Under the pieces are notes generated by a model that saw only the letters and a program-made list of their open reading frames with translations, did no database searches and was not told where the DNA came from. DNA of 64,000 nucleotides from Caballeronia sp. GAFFF1 (GTDB lineage: Bacteria; Pseudomonadota; Gammaproteobacteria; Burkholderiales; Burkholderiaceae). Made by a program: the position numbers and the translations under genes. Below are positions 48,334-57,506 of the stretch, one piece after another (the stretch's first letter is position 1; each line of letters begins with the position of its first letter). The DNA lies in assembly GCF_023630705.1 (NCBI RefSeq), contig NZ_JALQEM010000005.1:264330-328329 (forward strand). Reading direction: 5' to 3'.

Positions 48334-48495
48334 ATGAGCATTTTCTCTTATCGAAAGCATCTGCGTTTCTTGAGCCAGGCGCAAAGGCGTCGCTGGTGGG
48401 ATCAGAAGAAGCGATTGACGCCGCGTGTCGTAATCGGTGGCGCGTATGTCCCGCCTAATGTCACGCGCGAATTCGCTTATGTGAAAGTAGGCTGA
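48334..48495 (+). CDS. 53-residue small basic protein
   Basis: A short protein starting MSIFSYRKHLRFLSQAQRRR and ending in a FAYVKVG tail. GGAGG four bases before the ATG is a near-ideal ribosome binding site, a promoter lies upstream, and a strong terminator follows, so it forms a self-contained transcription unit. The N-terminal half is Arg/Lys-rich and helical; the C-terminal half (VVIGGAYVPPNVTREF) is strand-like. No family is recognised. Confidence 0.68.
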   Translation: MSIFSYRKHLRFLSQAQRRRWWDQKKRLTPRVVIGGAYVPPNVTREFAYVKVG

Positions 48496-48526
48496 TCGCC
48501 TCAAAAGGAGCCGAGACTCAATACAC

Positions 48527-48562
48527 AGCCCCGCCGGACGGTCCGTCCGGCGGGGCTTTTGC
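48527..48562 (+). terminator. Strong terminator after the small basic protein gene
   Basis: A stem of at least 13 bp (AGCCCCGCCGGAC/GTCCGGCGGGGCT) is followed by TTTTGCTTT, about 30 bases after the stop codon. Confidence 0.88.
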
Positions 48563-48810
48563 TTTGATTGTAAAGATGCGTTACGCCAGCGGCACGCTGT
48601 CTCGACGCAAACAAAACCTCACCGCGCCGTACACCTTGCCGTTCGGCCTGCTCCTAACCCGGGACACCGCTGACCCGCCCGAATGGCAGTCGCAGACCTT
48701 GCAATTTGCAACAAATGGCCCGAGCGCCCGAGCGCGTTTTTCGCTAAATTCAGAGTACGCAGCCGCGCGATCGGATGGACCGGTCGGCTTAAGCGGCGAG
48801 GAGAACCAAA

Positions 48811-49131
48811 GTGAAAAAGCTCGGTAGTTTATTGGTCGCCGGCGCCCTCGGCCTGGGTGTCGCGAGTCTGGCGCAAGCGCATGTGTCGGTCGGGGTCGGT
48901 ATCAGCGTGCCGGCGTATCCGGTGTATCAGGCGCCGCCCGCGCCGGTTTATGTCGCTCCGCCGCAGCCGGTTTATGTCGCGCCGCCTCCGCCTGTCGTCT
49001 ATGGGCCGCCGCCGGCAGTCGTCGTGGGCGGCTATGGATACGGATATTACGGCCGTCCTTATTGGCGGCACGGATATTATGGCCACCCCTATGGTCACGG
49101 TTACGGCTACGGTCGCGGCCACTGGCACTGA
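48811..49131 (+). CDS. Secreted PXPV-repeat, Gly/Tyr/His-rich protein
   Basis: A 106-residue exported protein. Signal peptide residues 1-23 end AQA. Next come four PxPV(Y)-type repeats (APPAPVYVAPPQPVYVAPP) at residues ~40-70, the pattern of the PXPV repeat family, and then a Gly/Tyr/His-rich tail (GYGYGYYGRPYWRHG). It starts with GTG; GAGGAG seven bases upstream fixes it. A terminator follows directly. Probably an envelope or surface protein; the role is unknown. Confidence 0.8.
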   Translation: MKKLGSLLVAGALGLGVASLAQAHVSVGVGISVPAYPVYQAPPAPVYVAPPQPVYVAPPPPVVYGPPPAVVVGGYGYGYYGRPYWRHGYYGHPYGHGYGYGRGHWH

Positions 49132-49159
49132 TAATCGCTTTTCCGCGATCGACCGCACG

Positions 49160-49183
49160 AGCCCCGCAAGGGGCTTTTTTTTT
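49160..49183 (+). terminator. Terminator of the PXPV-repeat gene
   Basis: AGCCCC-GCAA-GGGGCT followed by nine T residues is a textbook intrinsic terminator 29 bases after the stop codon. Confidence 0.92.
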
Positions 49184-49232
49184 CGAGCACCGATGAAGCT
49201 GGCTATTCCGATTCGCTTCGGAACTGGCGAGA

Positions 49233-50228
49233 ATGGCGTTTTCCGACGCGACTTCATATCCGATGCTTCCACTTCCTGCCCCGACTTTCGATGACGTCGC
49301 CGATGCCGCCCGCCGAATAGACGGCGTCGCGCATCGCACGCCGGTTCTCACGTCACGCACGGCGGACGCAATCGCCGGCGCGTCGCTCTTTTTCAAGTGC
49401 GAGAACTTCCAGCGCATGGGCGCTTTCAAGTTCCGCGGCGCGTTCAACGCGCTTTCGCATTTCGACGACGCTCAGCGCGCGGCCGGCGTCATCACGTATT
49501 CGTCCGGCAATCACGCGCAGGCGATCGCGCTTTCCGCCCAGCTCGCCGGCATTCGCGCGACGATCATCATGCCGGAGGACGCGCCGGCGGCGAAAATCGC
49601 GGCGACGCGCGGCTACGGCGGCGAAGTCATCACCTATGACCGCTACACGCAGAATCGCGAAGAGATCGGCCGCGTGCTGGCCGAAGAGCGCGGCATGACG
49701 CTGATTCCGCCGTATGACCATCCGCATGTGATCGCGGGGCAGGGCACGGCGGCGAAGGAATTGATCGAGGAAACCGGGCCGCTCGATTATCTCTTCGTGT
49801 GTCTCGGCGGCGGCGGGCTGATCGCGGGCTGCGCGCTTGCGGCGGCGGCGCTCTCGCCTTCGTGCAAGGTCATCGGCGTCGAGCCGGAAGCGGGGAACGA
49901 CGCGCAGCAGTCCCTCGCGCGCGGCGAGATCGTGCATATCGAGGTGCCGCGCACCATCGCGGACGGCGCGGCGTCCACGCACGTCGGCGAATACAACTTT
50001 CCGATCATCCGCAAGCATGTGGACCGCATCGTCACGGTGAGCGACGCACAGCTCGTCGATACCCTGCGCTTCTTCGCCGAGCGCATGAAGATGGTCGTCG
50101 AGCCGACCGGCTGCCTGGCGGCAGCGGCTGTGCTTCAGAAGGTCGTGCCGGTGGAGGGCAAGCGCGTGGGCGTGATCGTGAGCGGCGGCAACGTCGACTT
50201 GGCGCGCTTCGCGCAGTTCATCGCGTGA
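49233..50228 (+). CDS. Threonine/serine dehydratase-type PLP enzyme
   Basis: A 331-residue fold-type II PLP enzyme. The Schiff-base lysine is in FQRMGAFKFRGA near residue 67. SSGNHAQ (residues ~90-96) binds substrate and GGGGLIAG binds the PLP phosphate. There is no C-terminal ACT regulatory domain, so it is not biosynthetic IlvA. It belongs with catabolic threonine ammonia-lyase, serine racemase or threo-3-hydroxyaspartate ammonia-lyase. An ATG 10 codons later is a possible start. It converges on lysE with a 9-base gap. Confidence 0.85.
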   Translation: MAFSDATSYPMLPLPAPTFDDVADAARRIDGVAHRTPVLTSRTADAIAGASLFFKCENFQRMGAFKFRGAFNALSHFDDAQRAAGVITYSSGNHAQAIALSAQLAGIRATIIMPEDAPAAKIAATRGYGGEVITYDRYTQNREEIGRVLAEERGMTLIPPYDHPHVIAGQGTAAKELIEETGPLDYLFVCLGGGGLIAGCALAAAALSPSCKVIGVEPEAGNDAQQSLARGEIVHIEVPRTIADGAASTHVGEYNFPIIRKHVDRIVTVSDAQLVDTLRFFAERMKMVVEPTGCLAAAAVLQKVVPVEGKRVGVIVSGGNVDLARFAQFIA

Positions 50229-50237
50229 AGCGGGCCG

Positions 50238-50909
50238 TCAAGACGCCGTGTGAACGATCAGATCGCGGTAGCCGTTGACGATCACGCTGTACGCGAAATA
50301 GGCGAACAGCACGGCGGACATCACATGGCACGCGCGCAGAAGGCGCGTGCCGGCGCGTTTGCGGCCGTGGGCGGCGAGCGTGCAGACGAAGAGCGTCCAG
50401 CCGAGGCCGCCGCAAAAGAAGCCGAGCAGAAACACCGACGCGCTCATCGGGCTCGTCGCGCCGGCTTTCGCGATCAGCGCGCCGCCGACCGCCGCGAACC
50501 ACAGAATCGCGCTCGGCGATGAAACCGCGAGCAGGCATCCGCGCACGAAGCTCTTGAGATGGCTTTGGCGCGGCGCGCGTGTATCCGCCTCGCCCTCGAC
50601 GGGTGGCGCGGACGCGGGATTCAGCGCCTCGCGCGCCATCTTCCACGTGAGAAACAGCAGCACGATGGCCCCGCCGATCCACACGACCCAGCGCACGGCG
50701 GAGAATTGCAGCAGCGCGGACATGCCGGCCAGCGCGAGCGCGGCGTAGAACAGGTCGCCGAAACACGTCCCGAGGCCGAGCACGAGCCCCGGCTTGAACC
50801 CGTGCGACAGCGCGAGCGAAATGATCGCGACGTTGGCGATCCCGATATCCAGACACAGCGACAGCGACAAAAAGAAGCCGTCCGACATCAACGACCACGA
50901 ATGCGTCAT
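50238..50909 (-). CDS. LysE family amino-acid exporter
   Basis: A 223-residue membrane protein with about six helices. The glycine-rich early segment has LGLGTCFGDLFYAALALAG near residue 48, and AVSSPSAILWFAAVGGAL replaces the family's usual NPKA-type loop. The ATG overlaps the asparaginase stop by four bases, so the two are probably translationally coupled. Export of an amino acid handled by the upstream enzyme is a guess. Confidence 0.83.
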   Translation of the reverse strand: MTHSWSLMSDGFFLSLSLCLDIGIANVAIISLALSHGFKPGLVLGLGTCFGDLFYAALALAGMSALLQFSAVRWVVWIGGAIVLLFLTWKMAREALNPASAPPVEGEADTRAPRQSHLKSFVRGCLLAVSSPSAILWFAAVGGALIAKAGATSPMSASVFLLGFFCGGLGWTLFVCTLAAHGRKRAGTRLLRACHVMSAVLFAYFAYSVIVNGYRDLIVHTAS

Positions 50910-51901
50910 GCGTGCTCCGCGAGCGCGAGCGTCACGTCGAGATGGCCGGTCGGCACGCCCATCGTGTTCACCATCGGCGGGTGACGGAAATCGTCGAGCG
51001 CGGCGCGTCGCTCGCGCGTGCCGATGTCGAGCAACTCCAGCACGTGCGCGACGATCGCGTGGAGCACGTTCGTGTTGCCGTCCTCGACCTTCACCGCAAT
51101 GCCGAGCGCGCCTTCCGGACGCTTCACGCCGATCGCATAGCTCGCGTCCGCGCCGGTCTTGCCGACGAGCGCGCCGCCGTACGCCCGCATCAATCGCGTG
51201 CAGAAGCGTCCTTCGCCCGCGACGAGTTCGGGATGCGACGTCATCGCGCGATAAATGCGCCCGAGCGGCGAGCCGTCCGGCGCGCCGGCGATCTTCATGT
51301 AAAGCCGCGCGAGGCGGTCGAGCGGGAAGGCGGGCGTCGGCAGATTGCATCCGTCGATGGCCCAGAGCACGTCGCCGAACGGCAGATCGACCGCCTGCGC
51401 CGTCGCCTGCTTAACCCGCGCCTGCAACGGATGCTCCGGCAGGTGATAGCCGTCGAGCGCCGCGTTCATGGCCCGCGCGCCGGCCAACATGCCGGCGTGC
51501 TTGCCGGAACAGTTGCTGCACACGGGCGTCGGCGTGAAATCGCGGCGAATCCAGTTTTTGTAGACGGCATCCGATATCGGCGGATGGCCGCCGCATCGCA
51601 GATCGCTCTCGCTCGCGCCGGACTTCGCCAGCATCGCGCGGGCGCGTTCGATGTGGCGCGGCTCGCTGCTGTGCGAGCCGCACATCAGCGCGAGATCGGC
51701 TTCGTCGAAGCCGAACTGTTCCAGCGCGCCCGTTTCGATGACGGCAAGCGCTTGCGCCGGCTTCGCGGCCGAGCGCGGCAGCGTCACGCGGCGCGGATCG
51801 CCGAACGAATAGCGCAGACGGCCGTTGGCATCGACCACCGCGACATGCGCCACGTGCGTGTTCTCGATTGCGTTCCCGCGATACAAGGTCGCTGCGATCA
51901 T
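50906..51901 (-). CDS. Asparaginase (rhizobial AnsA / Asparaginase_II family)
   Basis: A 331-residue protein of the family typified by the Rhizobium etli asparaginase, unrelated to E. coli AnsA/AnsB. Visible motifs are [15 protein letters not shown] near residue 44, [22 protein letters not shown] (the Ser/Lys/Cys cluster implicated in catalysis) and [11 protein letters not shown]. It hydrolyses L-asparagine to aspartate and ammonia. The gene overlaps ubiD and lysE by four bases each, an unusual three-gene coupling. Confidence 0.85.
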   Translation of the reverse strand: MIAATLYRGNAIENTHVAHVAVVDANGRLRYSFGDPRRVTLPRSAAKPAQALAVIETGALEQFGFDEADLALMCGSHSSEPRHIERARAMLAKSGASESDLRCGGHPPISDAVYKNWIRRDFTPTPVCSNCSGKHAGMLAGARAMNAALDGYHLPEHPLQARVKQATAQAVDLPFGDVLWAIDGCNLPTPAFPLDRLARLYMKIAGAPDGSPLGRIYRAMTSHPELVAGEGRFCTRLMRAYGGALVGKTGADASYAIGVKRPEGALGIAVKVEDGNTNVLHAIVAHVLELLDIGTRERRAALDDFRHPPMVNTMGVPTGHLDVTLALAEHA

Positions 51902-53508
51902 GCGTTTTTCCCCGCGTTGTCCAGTCCGATTTCGGTCCACAGCGCATCGACGCGCCGCTTGACGGCTGCATCCATCGTGATCGGGCGGCCCCATTCGCGG
52001 TTGGTCTCGCCCGGCCACTTGTTGGTCGCGTCGAGTCCCATTTTCGAGCCGAGGCCCGCGACCGGCGACGCGAAGTCGAGATAGTCGATCGGCGTGTTGT
52101 CGATCATGACGGTGTCGCGCGTGGGATCGACGCGCGTCGTGATCGCCCAGATCACTTCCTTCCAGTCGCGCACGTTGACGTCTTCATCCACCACGACGAT
52201 GAACTTCGTATACATGAACTGCCGCAGAAAGCTCCAGACGCCGAGCATTACGCGCTTGGCGTGACCGGCGTAGCTCTTCTTCATCTGCACGATGGCCATG
52301 CGGTAGCTGCACCCTTCGGGCGGCAGATAAAAGTCCGTGATTTCGGGAAACTGCTTCTGCAAGAGCGGCACGAAGACTTCATTGAGCGCCACGCCGAGCA
52401 CCGCGGGTTCGTCAGGCGGCTTGCCGGTGTAGGTCGAGTGGAAGAGGGCGTCGCGACGCAGCGTGATTTTCTCGACGGTGAAGACCGGAAACCACTCCTG
52501 CTCGTTGTAGTAGCCGGTGTGATCGCCGTACGGGCCTTCGAGCGCGTGTTCGTAACGCGCGGCGGCGCCTGTCGACGGACGCGGCGGCGCGCCTTCCGGT
52601 GCGGGCGGCGCCGCGCCTTCCTGCGGATAGATGAAGCCTTCGAGCACGATTTCGGCACGCGCCGGGACCTGCAACGTATCGACGCCCGGCGTCAGGCACT
52701 TCGCCAGCTCGGTGCGCGAACCGCGCAGGAGGCCCGCGAACTGATATTCCGAGAGCGTGTCGGGAACCGGCGTGACCGCGCCGAGAATGGTGGCCGGGTC
52801 CGCGCCCAGCACGACCGCCACCGGATACGGCTTGCCCGGATTGGCGAGCGCGAACTCGCGGAAGTCGAGCGCGCCGCCGCGATGCGCGAGCCAGCGCATG
52901 ATGAGCTTGTTGCGCCCGATGAGTTGCTGCCGATAGATGCCGAGGTTCTGCCGCGTCTTGTTCGGACCGCGCGTGACGGTGAGACCCCACGTGAGCAGCG
53001 GTCCGGCGTCGCCCGGCCAGCAGGTTTGGATCGGCAGGCGCGCGAGGTCCACGTCGTTGCCTTCCCACACGATCTCCTGGCAAGGCGGCGCGCTCACCGA
53101 CTTGGGCGCCATGTCCCACACGGCCTTGGCGAGAGAGAGCAGCTTGCCGGCGTCCTTCAGGCCGCGCGGCGGCTCCGGCTCCTTGAGCGCGGACAGCAGC
53201 CGGCCGATGTCGCGCAGCGAACTCAGCGCGGCGGTGTCGCTGCCGAGGCTCGCATCGGCGCCTGTCTGCGCCTCGGTTTCGATGCCCATGCCGAGCGCCA
53301 CGCGCCGCGTCGTGCCGAAGAGGTTAGCCAGCACTGGCATGGTGTGACCGGTCGGCGCTTCGAAAAGCAGCGCCGGGCCGCCTGCGCGCAATACGCGGTC
53401 AGACAGTTCGGTGATTTCCAGGACGGGGGAGACAGGCTGCCGGATGCGGCGCAGTTCACCGAGCGCTTCGAGGCGGGCGGTGAAGTCGCGCAGATCTTTA
53501 TATTTCAT
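51898..53508 (-). CDS. ubiD: 4-hydroxy-3-polyprenylbenzoate decarboxylase UbiD
   Basis: A 536-residue prenylated-FMN decarboxylase of ubiquinone synthesis. The [22 protein letters not shown] start, [13 protein letters not shown], the metal/FMN-binding [12 protein letters not shown] region and the ENVAPYAI-type C-terminal segment [21 protein letters not shown] stretch ([14 protein letters not shown]) are family features. It carries an Ala/Pro-rich insert near residues 305-318, which makes it slightly longer than E. coli UbiD. It is the first gene of ubiD-asparaginase-lysE. Confidence 0.93.
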   Translation of the reverse strand: MKYKDLRDFTARLEALGELRRIRQPVSPVLEITELSDRVLRAGGPALLFEAPTGHTMPVLANLFGTTRRVALGMGIETEAQTGADASLGSDTAALSSLRDIGRLLSALKEPEPPRGLKDAGKLLSLAKAVWDMAPKSVSAPPCQEIVWEGNDVDLARLPIQTCWPGDAGPLLTWGLTVTRGPNKTRQNLGIYRQQLIGRNKLIMRWLAHRGGALDFREFALANPGKPYPVAVVLGADPATILGAVTPVPDTLSEYQFAGLLRGSRTELAKCLTPGVDTLQVPARAEIVLEGFIYPQEGAAPPAPEGAPPRPSTGAAARYEHALEGPYGDHTGYYNEQEWFPVFTVEKITLRRDALFHSTYTGKPPDEPAVLGVALNEVFVPLLQKQFPEITDFYLPPEGCSYRMAIVQMKKSYAGHAKRVMLGVWSFLRQFMYTKFIVVVDEDVNVRDWKEVIWAITTRVDPTRDTVMIDNTPIDYLDFASPVAGLGSKMGLDATNKWPGETNREWGRPITMDAAVKRRVDALWTEIGLDNAGKNA

Positions 53509-53720
53509 CGATGGTCGGACGAGGACTCGAGGCCCGCTACATGGGAGCGGGATGGGTGGGACGGCTGCGCGCTAGGCGATTGTCGATTTTACCTGCGTGT
53601 CAGTCCGTGCGCTGGGAGACATTTAGGAAATTCCGCTGGAAACCGCCTTGGCGACGTGCGCTGGCGCTCCTAAACGGTGTTCATTATTACTGTAAGTAAT
53701 TGAAACGGAAAGGTTTAGCA

Positions 53721-53748
53721 TTGACGGATCATTAAACCCTGCTAGAAT
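53721..53748 (+). promoter_or_regulatory. Near-consensus sigma-70 promoter
   Basis: TTGACG and TAGAAT are separated by 16 bases in a locally AT-rich stretch, the best promoter match I saw in the window. Transcription would start near 53755. Confidence 0.6.
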
Positions 53749-53754
53749 TCCTTC

Positions 53755-53891
53755 GCATCCATTGCAGGCTTTGAAACTTTTTACCTTAGCCTCAGGTCTT
53801 TTCTCAGACGCTATGCGTCGCCTGCGCCGCACCTGCCCGGCGACTCATGGCTGTTGGTTGTCACGGCCGGCGTTATCGAACGCCGGTTTTT
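53755..53891 (+). ncRNA. Candidate sRNA or attenuated leader upstream of lytic transglycosylase
   Basis: A ~137-base transcript is bounded by the promoter at 53721-53748 and a terminator CCGGCGTT-ATCG-AACGCCGG followed by TTTTT (53867-53891). An internal hairpin GACGC-TAT-GCGTC lies at 53807-53819. A second CCGGCG at 53837-53842 could pair with CGCCGG of the terminator's 3' arm (53881-53886), giving a competing antiterminator. That geometry suits conditional readthrough into the gene at 54098. Alternatively it is a free sRNA. Confidence 0.5.
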
Positions 53892-54097
53892 CGCGTGGGA
53901 AGCCATCTGCGCATCAAGGGCATGCTGTTCGTGCCGCGCACTCCGGCCGCTTTTGCCGGTTCGGCTTTCCAGACGGCGCATGCCGTTTCCCCGATGCCGC
54001 TTACGCCTTGCCAAGAGCGAGCGGTGTCTGATTTGCGCTTTCGAACACCGGTTTATCGGTATTCATCAGCCTAAATCATGCAACATTGGGAGCATCG

Positions 54098-55246
54098 ATG
54101 AACGCTTGGTTATCGTGGCGTCCCGACACTCGCGTCGCGCAAAGTCTGCGCACCGCGCTGCGTCGTGGAAGCCGTATGAGTCACTATCTCTTCAGCCTGG
54201 TCGGTTGCGCGGCCATCGTCACGGCGCTCGCGCTGTGGCTCCTGCCGTCCTGGCGCACCACCTTCGCCGCACGGATCATGCCGTTCGTGTCCGCCGCGGT
54301 CCAGGCGGGCCCTGCGCGGCTTCTGGCCGGCCAGCCGCTTCCGCCGTTCTCGGCCGTGCATCGCCAGCCGGCAGACGCCGCGCCGATCAGCCTCGCCGCG
54401 AACCCCGACCGGACCGCCGCGCCGGCGGCGCAAGTGCCGTCGCTCGGCGCCGCAGCCACCGACGACGAGAGCACCCGTCAACTGACCGGCGGCATCAGTC
54501 TCGCGGTGTCGCCCAACGGGCTCGATCCGCGCACCATGCCTTCGGTCGGCTTGCTGGCGAGCGCGATTCCGGCGCAGCGCATCGTAGCCGACGCGCGCGA
54601 CGACCGCGTGCTCGTCTCCACGCGCGAGCAGAAGCTCGTCGCGAACTTCATCGCGCGGCGGTATCGCGTGGCGGAGGAGCCGGTGAGCGACCTCGTGCGC
54701 GCCGCGTTCGACACCGGCCGCGAAGTCGGTCTCGATCCGTTGCTGCTGCTGTCGGTGATGGCCATTGAATCGGGCTTCAATCCGTATGCCGAAAGCGGCG
54801 TCGGCGCGAAAGGGCTGATGCAGGTCATGTCGAAGGTCCATTCGGACAAGTTCGAGTACTTCGGCGGCAGCCACGCGGCGCTCGATCCCCTCGCGAACAT
54901 CAAGGTCGGCGCGTTGGTGCTGAAGGACTGCATCGCGCGGGGCGGCTCGGTGGCGGGCGGCCTGCGCTACTACGTCGGCTCGACCTCGCAGGACGACGGC
55001 GGCTATGGCGCGAAAGTGCTCGCCGAGCGTGCGCGTCTGCGCGATGTCGCGCGTGGCCGCAATGTGCCGATCAATGCGCCGCAGGCGCCGGTTCAGGCCG
55101 CGCCGAAGCAGGTGCTGGCGTCCGCGTCGGCGGATACGGCCAAGCGCGTGCACGTGACGATCGACGGCGCGAAGAAGGCCGACGCGCAGGACGAGAGCGA
55201 TTCCGGCGATTCGAAGCATGGCGCTTCGGCCGAACTGGGCGCCTGA
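54098..55246 (+). CDS. Lytic transglycosylase (SLT domain)
   Basis: A 382-residue murein hydrolase. One N-terminal membrane segment (residues ~30-50, YLFSLVGCAAIVTALALWLL) anchors it. A Pro/Ala-rich linker leads to the SLT domain at ~200-310, with the catalytic Glu in LSVMAIESGFNPYAES (about residue 224) and GAKGLMQVM. The C-terminal ~60 residues are Ala/Lys/Asp-rich and probably disordered. GGGAG five bases before the ATG sets the start. It may be controlled by the upstream attenuator-like leader. Confidence 0.88.
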   Translation: MNAWLSWRPDTRVAQSLRTALRRGSRMSHYLFSLVGCAAIVTALALWLLPSWRTTFAARIMPFVSAAVQAGPARLLAGQPLPPFSAVHRQPADAAPISLAANPDRTAAPAAQVPSLGAAATDDESTRQLTGGISLAVSPNGLDPRTMPSVGLLASAIPAQRIVADARDDRVLVSTREQKLVANFIARRYRVAEEPVSDLVRAAFDTGREVGLDPLLLLSVMAIESGFNPYAESGVGAKGLMQVMSKVHSDKFEYFGGSHAALDPLANIKVGALVLKDCIARGGSVAGGLRYYVGSTSQDDGGYGAKVLAERARLRDVARGRNVPINAPQAPVQAAPKQVLASASADTAKRVHVTIDGAKKADAQDESDSGDSKHGASAELGA

Positions 55247-55272
55247 TCGTCGGTCGAACAGTCGGACAAAAG

Positions 55273-55302
55273 AAAAGGGCACCTCATGCGGGTGCCCTTT
55301 TT
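55273..55302. terminator. Bidirectional terminator between transglycosylase and aminotransferase
   Basis: The AAAGGGCACC/GGTGCCCTTT stem with a 7-base loop, flanked by A and T runs, lies between two converging genes. Confidence 0.9.
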
Positions 55303-55322
55303 GTTGGTCGGCCAGATGGCGC

Positions 55323-56516
55323 TCAACGACGAAACAAGTCTCCGAGCCGCGCCACGGCTTCTTCGAGCTTCGAATAAGCCGTCGCATACGAGAGCCGGAT
55401 ATAACGGTCCGGCGCGTGAAAGCCGAAATCCGCGCCCGGCACAAGCACGACGCCCGCGTCGTGCAGCATGGAACGCGTGAGCCTTTCGCTGTCGCCGGCC
55501 GCCGGATGCGGCACGCTCGTCGTATCGGCGTAGACGTAAAACGCGCCGTCCGGCACCACCGGCACGCTGAAACCGAGCGAACGCAGCGCCGGCACGATGT
55601 AGTCGCGCCGCCGCTTGAACTCCAGCCGGCGCGCTTCGTAGATCGCGAGCGTCTCCGGCTCGAAGCACGCGAGCGCCGCGTGCTGCGCCAGCGCCGAAGC
55701 GCAAATGAACAGATTCTGCGAGAGCTTCTCGACCGCGCCGACCATCGCGTGCGGCACCACGAGCCAGCCGAGCCGCCAGCCGGTCATGTTGAAGTACTTC
55801 GAGAAGCTGTTGACCGTCACCACGTCGTCGCCGAACGAGAGCGCCGACACGGGCTTCGCGTCGTAGCTCAAGCCCTGATAAATCTCGTCGACGATGGTGA
55901 AGCCGCCGCGTTCCCGCACCTTCCCGACGATGCGCCGCAATTCGTCCGGCTCGATGGAGGTTCCCGTCGGATTCGACGGCGACGCGAGCAGCACGCCGCG
56001 CGTCGCGGGCGTCCAGTGCGCTTCGACCTGATCGGCGGTGAGCTGGAAGCGTTCGGCCGGGCCGCTTGCGATCAGCACCGGCTTGCCGTCCGCCGCCGAC
56101 ACGAAGTGCCGGTTGCACGGATAGCACGGGTCGGGCATCAACACTTCGTCGCCGTTGTCGACGAGCGCCATGCACGCGAGCAAAAGCGCCGCCGACGCGC
56201 CCGCCGTGACCACGATGCGCGCCGGGTCGACGGTCAGGCCGAACGCGTCGCGGTAGTGCGCGGCGATCGCCTCGCGCAGCGCCGTGACGCCCAGCGCGTT
56301 CGTGTACTGCGTGACGCCGCGGGTCAGCGCGTCGGCGGCGGCGCGCGTGACGGGCGCGGGCGCCGTGAAGTCTGGCTCGCCGATGCCCATGTGAATGATG
56401 TCGCGCCCCGCGCGCTCCAGCGCCTGGGCGTCTTTCATCAACTCCATCACGTAGAACGGCTCGATGGCGTCGACGCGGGAGGCGAGTCGCATGAGCGGCT
56501 CGGAGGCGGTATTCAT
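55323..56516 (-). CDS. PLP-dependent class I/II aminotransferase
   Basis: A 397-residue fold-type I aminotransferase. The PLP lysine is in NSFSKYFNMTGWRLGW near residue 238. SPSNPTGT, DEIYQGLSYD and the terminal RIRLSYA-type YIRLSYATA (with the carboxylate-binding Arg) are class I features. It is AspC/AlaT-like; substrates cannot be fixed from the sequence. It starts 13 bases after nusB ends and is probably the last gene of the riboflavin-nusB transcription unit. Confidence 0.88.
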   Translation of the reverse strand: MNTASEPLMRLASRVDAIEPFYVMELMKDAQALERAGRDIIHMGIGEPDFTAPAPVTRAAADALTRGVTQYTNALGVTALREAIAAHYRDAFGLTVDPARIVVTAGASAALLLACMALVDNGDEVLMPDPCYPCNRHFVSAADGKPVLIASGPAERFQLTADQVEAHWTPATRGVLLASPSNPTGTSIEPDELRRIVGKVRERGGFTIVDEIYQGLSYDAKPVSALSFGDDVVTVNSFSKYFNMTGWRLGWLVVPHAMVGAVEKLSQNLFICASALAQHAALACFEPETLAIYEARRLEFKRRRDYIVPALRSLGFSVPVVPDGAFYVYADTTSVPHPAAGDSERLTRSMLHDAGVVLVPGADFGFHAPDRYIRLSYATAYSKLEEAVARLGDLFRR

Positions 56517-56529
56517 GCCGTCGATCCCG

Positions 56530-56964
56530 TTAGCCGCGCCCGCGCGCTTGCGCTTCGGCAGGGCGCATGGCGACAGCGAGCTTGTCCAGCACGCCGTTCA
56601 CGTACTTGTAGCCGTCCGAGCCGCCGAAGGTTTTCGTCAGCTCGACAGCCTCGTTGATGACCACGCGATACGGAATGTCGATGTGATGCTTGAACTCGAA
56701 CGCGGCCACGAGCAGCACCGCGCGCTCGACCGGCGACAACTGGTCGATCGGGCGGTCGAGACACGGTTGCAGTTCGGCGGAAAGCGCATCGGCTTCCTTG
56801 ATGACGCCGTGCAGGATCGCGTCCAGATGTTCGTGGTCGGCCTTGTCGAAGCCCTGCGCGTTGCGCAGTTGGGCGTCGATCTCGCCGCCGGGCGCGCCCG
56901 ACAGCAGCCATTGATAAAGCCCTTGCGTCGCGAGTTCACGCGAGCGGCGTCGTGCGCTCTTCAT
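56530..56964 (-). CDS. nusB: Transcription antitermination factor NusB
   Basis: A 144-residue all-helical protein that binds boxA RNA with NusE (S10) in rRNA antitermination. [20 protein letters not shown] at the start and the later [20 protein letters not shown] block near residue 100 are diagnostic. Its ATG overlaps the ribH stop by four bases, the common ribH-nusB coupling. Confidence 0.94.
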   Translation of the reverse strand: MKSARRRSRELATQGLYQWLLSGAPGGEIDAQLRNAQGFDKADHEHLDAILHGVIKEADALSAELQPCLDRPIDQLSPVERAVLLVAAFEFKHHIDIPYRVVINEAVELTKTFGGSDGYKYVNGVLDKLAVAMRPAEAQARGRG

Positions 56965-57470
56965 GCGCGGTCCTCGTCTTCGTCTTCGTCATCTTCTTCG
57001 TCGCCGCCGAGTTGTTCCAGCGCGACCGACAGGTTCGCCATTTCGACCGCCACGCGCGCAGCGTCGCGGCCTTTTTCGGTCATGCGCGCGACGGCTTGTT
57101 CGTCGTTTTCGGTCGTGAGTACCGCGTTCGCCACCGGAATCCCGAAATCGAGCGCGATGCGCGAAATGCCCGAGCCGCTCTCGTTCGACACGAGCTCGAA
57201 GTGGTACGTCTCGCCGCGCACGACCGCGCCGAGCGCGATCAGGGCGTCGAACTGGCCGGATTCGGCGAGCTTTTGCAGCGCGAGCGGAATCTCGAGCGCG
57301 CCCGGCACGGTCACGAGCAGCACGTCCTCGCCGATCACGCCGAGGCGCTCCAGCTCCTCGATGCATGCATCCGCGAGGCCGTTGCACACCGGTTCGTTGA
57401 AGCGCGACTGCACGATGCCGATGCGCAGGCCGTCACCGTCGAGGTTCGGCTGGTATTGTCCGATTTCCAT
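56961..57470 (-). CDS. ribH: 6,7-dimethyl-8-ribityllumazine synthase
   Basis: A 169-residue protein condensing the pyrimidine from RibD with the four-carbon unit from Rib[17 protein letters not shown] near residue 20, [26 protein letters not shown] and the late [17 protein letters not shown] are all present. It has an acidic C-terminal tail of Asp/Glu repeats, longer than usual. It lies between ribBX and nusB. Confidence 0.94.
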   Translation of the reverse strand: MEIGQYQPNLDGDGLRIGIVQSRFNEPVCNGLADACIEELERLGVIGEDVLLVTVPGALEIPLALQKLAESGQFDALIALGAVVRGETYHFELVSNESGSGISRIALDFGIPVANAVLTTENDEQAVARMTEKGRDAARVAVEMANLSVALEQLGGDEEDDEDEDEDRA

Positions 57471-57506
57471 GTAGAGATCCGTTGGTTTGGAATAAATTGG
57501 ATGCGC

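Larger units (their letters stand above)
53509..54097. other. Intergenic region with promoter, orphan terminator and leader
   Basis: About 590 bases between divergent ubiD and the lytic transglycosylase gene. It contains a near-consensus promoter (53721-53748), a hairpin-rich segment ending in an intrinsic terminator (53867-53891), and ~200 further bases up to the transglycosylase start with only short hairpins (for example CCGGC/GCCGG around 53952-53968). No protein-coding frame is convincing. Confidence 0.5.

Noticed and set aside
48811..49131. Short tandem DNA repeats in the PXPV gene as a CRISPR-like or VNTR array.
   Set aside because: The repeats follow the codon frame of the PxPV protein motif, with no spacers. 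They are protein-level repeats. No CRISPR array was seen anywhere in the window.
53755..53891. Idea that this transcript is 6S RNA.
   Set aside because: The 5' and 3' ends do not form the long closing stem and no central bubble pattern is visible. The segment is shorter than typical 6S and ends in a simple terminator.
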